From Silicimonas sp. (GTDB lineage: Bacteria > Pseudomonadota > Alphaproteobacteria > Rhodobacterales > Rhodobacteraceae), in the NCBI GenBank assembly GCA_013002465.1, contig JABDJO010000127.1, forward strand, positions 1 to 64,000: DNA of 64,000 nt, written 5' to 3'. Of the stretch, positions 1 to 8,210 are shown in pieces (the first letter of the stretch is position 1; each line of letters opens with the position of its first letter). The position numbers and the translations under genes are program-made. A model generated the notes under the pieces. The model did not search any database. It worked only from the letters and a program-made list of their open reading frames with translations, and was not told the origin of the DNA.

Positions 1-534
1 GATCGGCTGGCTGCGCTGATAGGTCCGGAATTCCTCGAACACGGCGGCGGCCAGTTCATTTTCGATCGGGATTGAAAACAGCGTGCGAAAGATGACGTCC
101 GCGGTCCCATGGCTCGCCAAGGCCTCCACATCAACTTCGCCTTCGGAAATCCGCGCCGCGACCGCCCGTGCAGCCTTCAACATGGCTGGAAAGCTGTCTT
201 TGACGCGTCCGCCTTCGAAAGCCGGGTCGATGATCCGACGTTGCCGCGCCCAGTCCGAGCCATTTGTTACAAAAACCGACTGGCCCAACAGCGGTCGCAA
301 GCCGCGCGTCACCCGATCGGACTTGGGAAAATCCGACGCGCGATCCACCAAAACCGTGCGCACCAGGGGCAGTTCGTTGACCAAATACGACTTCAGGCCC
401 GGAGCACGGAATTCGGCCATCTTCGCGCGGTAAAGTCGTGCTGGCTGGGCCGACAAGATGTCTTGCCGAAACAGACGCCAATAGCAAAACAGCGAAACCC
501 GCCCTTCGCGTGCCGCCGGCTTAGGCGGAATCAT
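1..534 (-). CDS. Cytochrome P450, N-terminal part (cut by window edge)
   Basis: Open reading frame of 178 codons from an ATG at 534 that runs off the left edge without a stop, so only the N-terminal part is visible. The stretch FVTNGSDWARQRRIIDPAF matches the P450 helix B'-C region (W-x-x-x-R heme-propionate motif), preceded by ASDFPKSD and followed by VIFRTLFSIP as in bacterial P450s related to CYP102-type heme domains. The heme-Cys loop and ExxR motif would lie outside the window. Its ATG overlaps the TGA of the upstream hydrolase-like gene (ATGA), so the two are probably translationally coupled and made together. Substrate cannot be predicted from this part. Confidence 0.82.
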   Translation of the reverse strand, partial: MIPPKPAAREGRVSLFCYWRLFRQDILSAQPARLYRAKMAEFRAPGLKSYLVNELPLVRTVLVDRASDFPKSDRVTRGLRPLLGQSVFVTNGSDWARQRRIIDPAFEGGRVKDSFPAMLKAARAVAARISEGEVDVEALASHGTADVIFRTLFSIPIENELAAAVFEEFRTYQRSQPI

Positions 535-1811
535 GACAATGTCGATGTAAAACGAGAGGCCGGAACATCAATCCGGCTTTGTGACGAGGCACGGTCCCGA
601 AATCGCTGACCAAGGGTGCGATCCCCTGCCGTGATGCGGAAATAATCGTAGTCACCGGGCAAATCGAAGGCACAGAGATATTGAAAATGCAGGCGAAAAT
701 ACCTGTGCTTCAATGCTTTGAGCGTTTCCGGCATCAGCGTCTTGGAAAACGCCGCCGAGACGATGATCGGCCACTTCTGACCCTTTTGCGGCGCAACGCC
801 CGACACCGAAACCGGGTCTGACAGTGCAAAGCAACACCCGTCCCCCGGTGCCGACACATCCAGCCATGTGATGTCTTCTGCCGTCGCCAAAAGCCGCAAA
901 TCCCGCCGCAAACGCCGCGCTTCGGGCAGGAAACTGACCATCGGGATCACTTGTCCAAGGGTCAACAACGACAACTCGGCCCCCGTTCCCTGGAACCGAT
1001 TTGACCGCAGGATATCAGCCGCAACCGAAACCGCCATTTGCGCCCCCGAGGAATGTCCCACGATCAACACTTCGTCTACGTTTTCACGCAGCGCCGCCTC
1101 GATCCGGTGGCGCCATTCGACCAGACGCGCCTCGATTTCCTCGGGATAAGCTCCGCGCCGTTTGGCCGTGTAGGCGTAATCGTGCATCAGGTAATAGGCA
1201 AAAGTCTTGTCGTCCTGCGCCTTGAACCACCGTAACGCCATGACCATGACCGGTAGAAAAATCGTCCAGAACACCGTCGTGCCCACAATCGTGCGCATTA
1301 CCGTGCTTGATCCCCCTCCGAACAAAGCCGTCAAAAGGGATGCCACCTGCAGCACCAGATAGGCGGCAAGACTGGCCAGCGTGGATGCCAGAAATACCGC
1401 AATCATCAACTGCCCCAAAAGCATGGCAATCGGATAGAGCGCCGCAAGAACGGGGCCTTTCGACAACCACGACAAGCGCCTCAGCGTGCCCGTCGACAGG
1501 TAAATCCAGGAGGTCTTAACAAGCGAGGCATAGGTGCCAAGAATACCGCCCCGCATGGAATTCTGAACAAGATCGTGCCAAACCAGTACGTCAACCTTGG
1601 TTTGCACGTTCATGCCATTGAACTCGGCCCGCACCCGCCAGCCGGTGTCACTTTTGTCCGATCGCTGTTCGATCCGATAGCCCGAGATCTTTGCCTGCTT
1701 GCGACTTTCGGTCCGGTAAAGCTCCCGGTAGCGGCGTGGCGGATAGGGATCGTAGCCGGGGATGTAAAACACCCGGCGACGCGCCACATGTGTTTTGCCC
1801 CTGTGTAACAT
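531..1811 (-). CDS. Membrane protein with alpha/beta-hydrolase-like domain, P450 partner
   Basis: About 426 residues from the ATG at 1811; an in-frame GTG at 1835 is an alternative start. The N-terminal part is soluble and opens with a strand and FYIPGYDPYPPR. Two long hydrophobic segments follow (around residues 118-165 and 172-195). The C-terminal half carries VLIVGHSSGAQMA, a nucleophile-elbow motif G-x-S-x-G typical of alpha/beta hydrolases, with Ser near residue 254. The end overlaps the P450 start by ATGA, suggesting a two-gene unit. No named family is recognised. It may be a membrane-anchored lipase or esterase that supplies or processes a P450 substrate, but that is inference from adjacency only. 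Confidence 0.65.
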   Translation of the reverse strand: MLHRGKTHVARRRVFYIPGYDPYPPRRYRELYRTESRKQAKISGYRIEQRSDKSDTGWRVRAEFNGMNVQTKVDVLVWHDLVQNSMRGGILGTYASLVKTSWIYLSTGTLRRLSWLSKGPVLAALYPIAMLLGQLMIAVFLASTLASLAAYLVLQVASLLTALFGGGSSTVMRTIVGTTVFWTIFLPVMVMALRWFKAQDDKTFAYYLMHDYAYTAKRRGAYPEEIEARLVEWRHRIEAALRENVDEVLIVGHSSGAQMAVSVAADILRSNRFQGTGAELSLLTLGQVIPMVSFLPEARRLRRDLRLLATAEDITWLDVSAPGDGCCFALSDPVSVSGVAPQKGQKWPIIVSAAFSKTLMPETLKALKHRYFRLHFQYLCAFDLPGDYDYFRITAGDRTLGQRFRDRASSQSRIDVPASRFTSTLS

Positions 1812-2010
1812 GGTGCAAACACTAGCCTTTCCCACGACCGGCGGAAAGCCAGAAAATTCCGCAGATTTTCCGCAACTATGAAGAATTCGCGAAACAGTCT
1901 TTCGACACTTCAGGCGATCAGACCCGGATCATGAACAATTCGACACACTGTCATTCATCTTGCCGAAAATATGCATGCGCGATCCGCCAAGGCAAACGCC
2001 CATTTGAGGG

Positions 2011-2766
2011 TCAACCGAACGTCTGCAACACGGGAAACGTCTCGTTCAGCCACCAGCTGAAATCGGTGAATTTGCCGGTCAGCATCAACAATCCGACGGT
2101 CCATAGCAAAAGCCCCATGATCCGCTCGATCCGTTCCATATGTTGGCGCATCCAACGCATGAGCCCGGACAATCGCGGGAAAAACGCCGCAACCAACAGA
2201 AACGGAATGCCAAGGCCCGCCGCGTAGGCGCCCAAGAGTGTCGTGCCACGCACGACATCCGCCTCGTTGGCGGCCAATGACAGGATCGCACCCAGGATCG
2301 GTCCGATACAGGGTGTCCAGCCAAAGGCAAAGGCCAGCCCCAGGATGTAAGCGCCGAACATCGACCCGCCCCTGTCACCGGCCTCCATGCGCATCTCGCG
2401 ATCCATGATGCCAATCCGGTAAACACCCAGAAAATGGGCCCCGAATACCATGATCACGACACCGGCAATGGTGACGAACCAGTCCTGATTGCTGAGGAAA
2501 AACCGGCCGAACGCACTGGCCGTGAAGCCCAGGAACAAAAACACCGTCGACAGGCCCAGAACAAAGAACAATGCCGATCCTAGGGCGCGTCGGCTTGCCT
2601 TGTCTTCGCCGTCTTGCATGTCAGAGACGGTAACGCCGCCCATGTAGGCCAGATAGGGCGGTACAATGGGCAATACGCACGGGCTGAGGAACGACAACAA
2701 TCCGGCCACCAATGCGACCAGCATCGAAGGCACGAGGCTTGCGTCAAAGATATCTATTCCAAACAT
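2011..2766 (-). CDS. ccdA: Cytochrome c biogenesis protein CcdA
   Basis: 251 residues, almost entirely hydrophobic, with about six membrane segments. CcdA passes electrons from cytoplasmic thioredoxin across the inner membrane to periplasmic thiol reductants used for heme attachment to apocytochrome c. The two expected membrane cysteines are present: LLSFLSPCVLPIVPPYL near residue 30 and GWTPCIGPILGAIL near residue 155, each in the Pro-Cys or Cys-Pro context of the DsbD/CcdA family. Length fits the short CcdA type rather than full DsbD. It is divergent from tusA, with about 110 bases between them. Confidence 0.93.
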   Translation of the reverse strand: MFGIDIFDASLVPSMLVALVAGLLSFLSPCVLPIVPPYLAYMGGVTVSDMQDGEDKASRRALGSALFFVLGLSTVFLFLGFTASAFGRFFLSNQDWFVTIAGVVIMVFGAHFLGVYRIGIMDREMRMEAGDRGGSMFGAYILGLAFAFGWTPCIGPILGAILSLAANEADVVRGTTLLGAYAAGLGIPFLLVAAFFPRLSGLMRWMRQHMERIERIMGLLLWTVGLLMLTGKFTDFSWWLNETFPVLQTFG

Positions 2767-2878
2767 CGCCGTCCTTTTGCCCCGGAGCCTTGCTTACCCC
2801 GAAACCGGCACGTCCGACCAGTCAATAAGGCTCACATCTCGGTGGACAAATTGTAACACTGGGCTTACCGCTCGGCTC

Positions 2879-3106
2879 ATGAACATCGATGTGGAACTTG
2901 ATGCAACGGGGCTTCTTTGCCCGCTGCCCGTCCTGAAAGCCGCAAAACAGCTCAGATCCATGTCCCCGGGGGACGTGCTGAAACTGATCGCGGATGATCC
3001 TGCTGCCGTTGTCGATGTGCCGCATTTTTGTGCTGAAGCCGGGCACAAACTTCTCGCATCCGAAGACGTTGAGGGTTACCAGCTTTACTTCATTCAGAAG
3101 GGGTAA
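2879..3106 (+). CDS. tusA: TusA-family sulfurtransferase
   Basis: 75 residues from the ATG at 2879 (MNIDVELDATG); the longer in-frame extension upstream has no family similarity. ATGLLCPLPVLKA holds the CPxP motif with the persulfide-carrying Cys near residue 14. TusA-like proteins relay sulfur to tRNA thiolation, molybdenum cofactor synthesis or other acceptors. The length and two-layer alpha/beta pattern fit the family. The stop lies inside the 3' end of the convergent Sel1 gene (17-base overlap). Whether it is TusA itself or a paralog of the SirA/YedF group cannot be settled from sequence alone. Confidence 0.88.
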   Translation: MNIDVELDATGLLCPLPVLKAAKQLRSMSPGDVLKLIADDPAAVVDVPHFCAEAGHKLLASEDVEGYQLYFIQKG

Positions 3107-3572
3107 GCTCGCTCTCACACCCCTGGAAATCAGTCAGCAAACATTGATCGGCGCGCGCCCTGGCTTCGTTGATCTGTGCCTGCGACATGTCGTTTTCAAG
3201 GATTTGTCGCAATTTGATCGCCACCGATATCCGGAAATGGCCCGGCTTGGGGTTCTGCAATGCCATTGTGGCCCACATATGCGAGAGGACATCATCCCGG
3301 TCTTCGCCCCAGCCTTCAGCGTACTTTCTGGCCAGCCCGTATTGTGCACCGGCATGCCCGCGCTCGGCTGCCCATCGATAAAGCCCAGCAGCACGGCAAT
3401 GGTTCAGATCGGCGTCGGTGCCGGTACTGGCCTTGATCGCTTCTTGATATGCCAATTCGGGATCCCCGCCCCAATGGTCAACCAGGCATTTGGGCCCTGC
3501 CGTCGCCATTCCTGGCGCGGCAAGGGACAAAAGCATCGCGATAATGGGCAGCTGACGACCGCTGTCAGCCAC
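3090..3572 (-). CDS. Secreted Sel1-repeat (TPR-like) protein
   Basis: 160 residues from a GTG that sits inside the last codons of rne, so the two genes overlap and the downstream gene is probably coupled to rne. Residues 1-26 form a signal peptide ending ATAG. Then come Sel1-like helical repeats, including GLYRWAAERGHAGAQYGLA and WATMALQNP. Sel1 proteins act as protein-protein scaffolds in the periplasm. An internal ATG at 3536 could also start the gene but would shorten the signal peptide's N-region. The function is unknown; the position behind rne may be only transcriptional convenience. Confidence 0.75.
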   Translation of the reverse strand: MADSGRQLPIIAMLLSLAAPGMATAGPKCLVDHWGGDPELAYQEAIKASTGTDADLNHCRAAGLYRWAAERGHAGAQYGLARKYAEGWGEDRDDVLSHMWATMALQNPKPGHFRISVAIKLRQILENDMSQAQINEARARADQCLLTDFQGCESELTPSE

Positions 3573-6129
3573 GACCCATTGACCACCAGCCTCGCTTGCG
3601 CGGCTTGTCGGAAGGCGCAGCCACCGGTTCCTGTACTTCCGCCGCCATCGCCGGTTCTGGTTGCGGTGCGGGTGCAGGCTCGGCTGCGGGCACTGGTTGC
3701 TCGGGTTCGGCTACTGGAACTGGCACTTCAGAGTCTTCCAATGCTCCAGGCTCAGTTGCTACAGGTTCCTTCTTCCGGCGTGTCCGTCGACGCTTCGGCT
3801 TTTCGGCAACCTCTTCAGTGGCCTCGCCCACATCGGCGTCCTCGGTTGCCTGAACTTCCTCCGGCTGAGCCTCGGCGGTTTCTGTTTCGGCAGGCGCGTC
3901 GTCCTTCTTCCCTCGACGGCTTCGGCGGCGCTTCGGCTTTTCCTCAGTCTCGGCAGGCGCATCCTCGGTCGCCTCTACCGGAGCCTCGCCGTCACTGGCA
4001 TCGGGCTCAGAAGTGGCCTCCTGCCGCGCGCCATCTTCGCCTTGGGCCTCTCCGCCCTTGCCACGACGGCGGCGCCGACGACGGCGTTTTTTCTTTGGCC
4101 GATCTTCATCGTCCTGTACGGGCGGATCGGACTCAACATCGGCGGAATCCTCTGCTTCAACGGCCATTTCATCTTCGATCTCGGCCATCAACGATGCATC
4201 GACCGACACCACTGGCGCCGTCGCCTCGACCTTCCGGGTCGCCGTCTTGAATTTCTCGATCGTGAAGTCGGGCGAGATCATGAAGGGATCGGCCTCAAGC
4301 CGCACTGCCATGCCATATCGAGCTTCGATCTGGGCGATATGCTCGCGTTTCATATTCATCAGGAAGTTGATGATGGACACAGGCGCCTTCACCAGCACCT
4401 CGCGCGACCGCCGCCGCACGCCTTCTTCCTCAAGCTGGCGCAGAATGGTCAGACCGACACTGTCAACTGACCGGATCAGGCCGGTCCCATGGCACGACGG
4501 GCACGGTTGCGTCGACGCCTCAAGCATACCCGGACGCAGGCGCTGACGCGACATTTCCATCAAGCCAAAGCCCGAGATGCGGCCGACCTGAATGCGCGCG
4601 CGGTCAGTTTTCAGTCGATCCTTGAACCGCTTTTCAACCGCCGCGTTGTTCTTGCGCTCTTCCATGTCGATAAAGTCGATGACGATCAGCCCGGCGAGGT
4701 CGCGCAGACGCAACTGGCGTGCCACCTCCTCGGCCGCTTCAAGGTTGGTCTTCAAAGCGGTATCTTCGATCGAGGCTTCTTTTGTTGCTTTGCCCGAGTT
4801 CACGTCGATGGCTACCAAGGCCTCGGTGATGCCGATCACGATATAGCCGCCGGATTTCAACTGCACTGTCGGATTGAACATGGCCGCCAGATAGCTTTCC
4901 ACCTGATAGCGGGCAAAAAGCGGCATCGGATCGTTGTAGTGTTTCACGTTCTTGGCGTGGGACGGCATGATCATTTTCATGAAGTCCTTGGCCGTGCGGA
5001 AGCCTTCGTCGCCTTCGACCATGACCTCGTCAATCTCGCGGCTGTAAAGATCGCGGATCGAGCGTTTGATCAGATTGCCTTCCTCATAGATCTTGGCGGG
5101 CGCAATGGACAGCAAGGTAAGCTCGCGGATCTGCTCCCAAAGACGCTGCAAGTATTCGTAATCGCGTTTGATTTCGGATTTTGTACGTTTTGCGCCGGCG
5201 GTGCGTACGATCAGGCCGGCACCCTTGGGCACCTCGATCTCGCCGGCGATTGCCTTCAGTTTCTTGCGGTCGGCAGCATTGGTGATCTTGCGGCTGATCC
5301 CGCCACCGCGGGCGGTATTGGGCATCAGGACGCAATAGCGACCTGCAAGGCTGAGATAGGTGGTCAGAGCGGCGCCTTTGTTGCCGCGCTCTTCCTTGAC
5401 AACTTGTACCAAGAGGATCTGGCGAACCTTGATAACCTCTTGAATCTTATAGCGTCTTTGACGTTGCTTGCGCGGACGCCGGATTTCTTCGGTGGTGTCG
5501 TCGTCGGCGACCGCCTCGATGGATTCGTCCTTTTCGGCGGCATCGTCCATGGCGACATAGGGCTGATCGTCCTGATCGTCCAATTCGACCACATCCATGC
5601 CCGGAATTGCCGGAGCGGGGGCATCGGATTCTGTCGGATCTGCAAGCTGCGTGTCAGCAGAGCCTGTGTCTTCACCAGACGCGGCAGGTTCATCTTCCTG
5701 TTTGTTTTCAGTGCCTTCTGCAGATACCTCTGCCTCTTTCGTGACGGTTTCATCATCCGAGACAACCGCCTCGGCCTTGGGCTTGCCACGCCCGCGTCGA
5801 CGACGCTTGGGCTTGTCTTCTTCGGCAGCCTCGGCTTCGGCAAAGGCCATTTCCTCGGCGATCAGCGCTTCGCGATCGGCGACGGGAATTTGGTAGTAAT
5901 CTGGGTGAATTTCCGAAAAAGCCAGGAAACCATGGCGATTTCCGCCGTAATCGACAAACGCCGCCTGAAGCGACGGTTCGACCCGTGTTACCTTGGCAAG
6001 ATAGATATTTCCGGAAAGTTGGCGCTTGTTTTCGGATTCAAAGTCAAATTCCTCGACCTTGTTTCCGTCCACCACCACGACGCGAGTTTCTTCCGCGTGG
6101 GTGGCATCGATAAGCATTTTCTTTGACAT
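3565..6129 (-). CDS. rne: Ribonuclease E/G family endoribonuclease
   Basis: 854 residues. RNase E makes 5'-end-dependent single-strand cuts that start mRNA decay and process rRNA and tRNA. The S1 domain (from about residue 38) is split by an acidic, Lys/Arg-dotted insertion of roughly 130 residues (about 92-225), an alphaproteobacterial trait. The DNase I-like core has the two metal-binding aspartates in ALVAIDVNSGKAT (D442) and LIVIDFIDM (D485). The zinc-link motif CPSCHGTG follows at 543-550. The tail alternates Arg/Lys clusters with Glu/Ala-rich linkers and ends PRKRGWWSMGRG, a likely degradosome or RNA-binding scaffold. It has a long structured leader. Confidence 0.97.
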   Translation of the reverse strand: MSKKMLIDATHAEETRVVVVDGNKVEEFDFESENKRQLSGNIYLAKVTRVEPSLQAAFVDYGGNRHGFLAFSEIHPDYYQIPVADREALIAEEMAFAEAEAAEEDKPKRRRRGRGKPKAEAVVSDDETVTKEAEVSAEGTENKQEDEPAASGEDTGSADTQLADPTESDAPAPAIPGMDVVELDDQDDQPYVAMDDAAEKDESIEAVADDDTTEEIRRPRKQRQRRYKIQEVIKVRQILLVQVVKEERGNKGAALTTYLSLAGRYCVLMPNTARGGGISRKITNAADRKKLKAIAGEIEVPKGAGLIVRTAGAKRTKSEIKRDYEYLQRLWEQIRELTLLSIAPAKIYEEGNLIKRSIRDLYSREIDEVMVEGDEGFRTAKDFMKMIMPSHAKNVKHYNDPMPLFARYQVESYLAAMFNPTVQLKSGGYIVIGITEALVAIDVNSGKATKEASIEDTALKTNLEAAEEVARQLRLRDLAGLIVIDFIDMEERKNNAAVEKRFKDRLKTDRARIQVGRISGFGLMEMSRQRLRPGMLEASTQPCPSCHGTGLIRSVDSVGLTILRQLEEEGVRRRSREVLVKAPVSIINFLMNMKREHIAQIEARYGMAVRLEADPFMISPDFTIEKFKTATRKVEATAPVVSVDASLMAEIEDEMAVEAEDSADVESDPPVQDDEDRPKKKRRRRRRRRGKGGEAQGEDGARQEATSEPDASDGEAPVEATEDAPAETEEKPKRRRSRRGKKDDAPAETETAEAQPEEVQATEDADVGEATEEVAEKPKRRRTRRKKEPVATEPGALEDSEVPVPVAEPEQPVPAAEPAPAPQPEPAMAAEVQEPVAAPSDKPRKRGWWSMGRG

Positions 6130-6760
6130 GTTGACTTTCTGCGCAACGCAAAAGATCGGCCAGGTGGGGCCAAGCTGTTGAAATTGCGGCTAATTGTGGC
6201 GACATGACGCGGCCCATCCAATGGATGGCACCCCGGTACATTCGGGGAAAAGCCTGTAGCTTTCCACGCGCGCGTCATCGCGGTTCTTCTCCGGCACCCT
6301 CTTTTCGGGGTGCCCGTTCAAGGCCCGGCACTTTCGGGGTGTCCCCAAGGCTCGGGCAATTCCAACTCGTGGCCAAAATGGCCGATAATCCGGACCAGAG
6401 AGCCGGAGATACCGGCTAACCTTCTGGAACGGCGAAACTTTTTCGAGGCTGCACGCATACAATGCACGCGCTTTGCCATCTGCCTTCAACATAAGGGGTG
6501 GTTGGGTTCAATTACAATGACGAATGTTGCATCCTGGGCATTTCCGGGCCGCGATGCGTGGCAACTTTATAAGGGTGCCGTAACCCGTACGTTCGCTGTT
6601 TCCCGAAAAATTTCCCATTTGTACGTGTTTCAAACCGGCAAATTACCGTTTTGTACGCGATTTTCGAACGCATGAATGAAGAAGGTGTAACCCCTGAGAC
6701 CGTTAACAAGGGCCGCGACACCGTCTTTACAACCGACGTCAACCGCTTCAGATCGAACCC
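6130..6760. other. 631-base gap between divergent rne and ldt genes; structured rne leader
   Basis: No convincing gene. On the rne side, three hairpins lie in a row in the would-be 5' leader: 6214-6228 (arms ccatcc/ggatgg), 6231-6247 (ccccg/cgggg) and 6293-6314 (ggcaccc/gggtgcc, 7 bp). The segment around 6240-6345 repeats the word ttcgggg three times. RNase E of Escherichia coli controls its own mRNA through a long structured leader, so an analogous role is plausible here. The ldt side (about 6500-6760) is AT-richer and probably holds both promoters, but I cannot place -35/-10 boxes with confidence. Confidence 0.5.
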
Positions 6761-7489
6761 ATGAGCCGGTTGAGTTCACTTGTCACGTTTTGCCTGGTCG
6801 TCCTATTGGCGGCTTATGTCTATGTCGCGCGTTTCGACACCGGGACCGGGCCACAGGACATTGCCGAGATCCGGCAGCGCGTGACGCCCATTCTGACCGC
6901 CGACCTCGCCCGCCATGGGCTGAAATTCGGCGCGCCGGTCTTTCTGCGCATCTTCAAGGAAGAGCGCCAGCTTGAACTGTGGGTCGCCGGGACAGACACC
7001 TTCAGGCTTTTTCGCACCTATGACATCTGCAACTACTCAGGTGAGCTTGGGCCGAAACTGAAGGAAGGGGATCGCCAGTCGCCAGAGGGCTTTTATTCGG
7101 TTTCGCGTGGCGCGCTGAACCCGAACAGCCGGTTTCATCTGTCGTTCAATCTTGGGTTCCCGAATGCATTGGACCGCGCGCAGGGGCGCACCGGTAGTTT
7201 CCTGATGGTCCACGGCGCCTGTGCTTCGATCGGGTGCTATGCAATGACGGACGCGGGCATCGAGGAGATTTATGTGCTGGCCGAAGCCGCGCTTCTCGCT
7301 GGTCAGCCCAAGTTCGAAGTCCACGCCTTCCCTTTCCGCATGAGCGACGATCGTCTGGCGCAAGCGGCGGGCAATCCGTGGCTTGGGTTCTGGACGTCGC
7401 TGAAACCGGCCTATGATGCTTTCGAGGTGACCCGCATTCCCCCTGACGTTCTGGTCAGTGGCGATCAGTATGAAATAGCGCGCCAATAG
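6761..7489 (+). CDS. YkuD/YafK-type L,D-transpeptidase family protein
   Basis: 242 residues with an N-terminal signal anchor (SLVTFCLVVLLAAYVYVA). The catalytic motif of the YkuD fold is present as VHGACASIGCYAMTD, with His151 and Cys159. The surrounding pattern (KEGDRQSPEGFYSV, then NPNSRFHLSFNLGFPNALDRA) is that of the YafK/DpaA subgroup. In E. coli that subgroup detaches Braun lipoprotein from peptidoglycan or acts as an amidase instead of making 3-3 crosslinks. It acts on the periplasmic side. No Shine-Dalgarno is evident before the ATG, but the start is fixed by the signal sequence. It is divergent from rne and convergent with the HAD gene. Confidence 0.9.
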   Translation: MSRLSSLVTFCLVVLLAAYVYVARFDTGTGPQDIAEIRQRVTPILTADLARHGLKFGAPVFLRIFKEERQLELWVAGTDTFRLFRTYDICNYSGELGPKLKEGDRQSPEGFYSVSRGALNPNSRFHLSFNLGFPNALDRAQGRTGSFLMVHGACASIGCYAMTDAGIEEIYVLAEAALLAGQPKFEVHAFPFRMSDDRLAQAAGNPWLGFWTSLKPAYDAFEVTRIPPDVLVSGDQYEIARQ

Positions 7490-7559
7490 CTGCGACAGTC
7501 CGGGCACTCCGGCGGAAGTGCAAGGGGCGGCGCAAATCCCAGACAAAGAACCGCCGGCC

Positions 7560-8210
7560 CTAAAGGCCCGCTGCCTCCACCGCCTCGACAAGGGTCGTGG
7601 CAACGGCCTGACCAAGGTCAGGCAGGGCCAACCCCGGCGGGCGCAGGTCGGGTATTTGCCAGACCCGGCATCCGGCGGCCACGGCCGCACGCGTGCCAGT
7701 GTCGCTGTCTTCAAAGGCGACACAGTTCGCCGGATCCCGCGCGACCGCCAACGCCCCTTTAAGGTAGGGTTCGGGATGCGGCTTGTTCGACGTCACGCTG
7801 TCGCCGCCGATGACGTCCACAAAGGCCGGAAGAAGACCCACCCGGTCAAGGTGATGCCTGGCGCGGTCCCGGCCCGTTGATGTCACGACCGCCATTGCCA
7901 CGCCTTTCCTTGCCAGCCGGGTCACGGTTTCAAATGCACCGGGGCGAAGTGGTACGCCGGATTCAAGGTGATCTGCGAAACAGGCGTTCCAGCGGCTGTC
8001 CACGGTGTCGGCGTGATCGGGAAACAATTCGGCCAGGCGCGCGCGGGTCTGACCTCCGGACGAGCCGATCAGCGTCAGAAACAGCCCCTCGGCTTCGGGA
8101 GCGCCCATGCCGAAAGGAGCGACCACGTCCTGAAAGGCCCGCAAGGCAACACGTTCGGTATCAAGAAGAAGGCCGTCCATGTCGAAAAGGACGGCCCTGG
8201 GGTTACTCAA
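7560..8210 (-). CDS. HAD-superfamily phosphatase (beta-phosphoglucomutase-like)
   Basis: 216 residues if started at the TTG at 8210, which overlaps the dctD stop as TTGA. A longer frame reaches 8276 but its extra 22 residues read antisense-like inside dctD. Motif I is AVLFDMDGLLLDTE with the nucleophile Asp and acid Asp. Motif II is VVTSTGRD, motif III lies near SNKPHPEPYLKGA and motif IV is CVAFEDSDTGTRAA. The cap is helical as in the PGMB/Gph subfamily. The substrate is unknown; such enzymes hydrolyse small sugar phosphates or phosphoglycolate. Tight coupling to dctBD suggests co-transcription, not necessarily shared function. Confidence 0.85.
   Translation of the reverse strand: MSNPRAVLFDMDGLLLDTERVALRAFQDVVAPFGMGAPEAEGLFLTLIGSSGGQTRARLAELFPDHADTVDSRWNACFADHLESGVPLRPGAFETVTRLARKGVAMAVVTSTGRDRARHHLDRVGLLPAFVDVIGGDSVTSNKPHPEPYLKGALAVARDPANCVAFEDSDTGTRAAVAAGCRVWQIPDLRPPGLALPDLGQAVATTLVEAVEAAGL

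Noticed and set aside
4489-6126. 545-residue open frame antisense to rne
   Set aside because: Complement of the RNase E coding sequence; no independent protein features.
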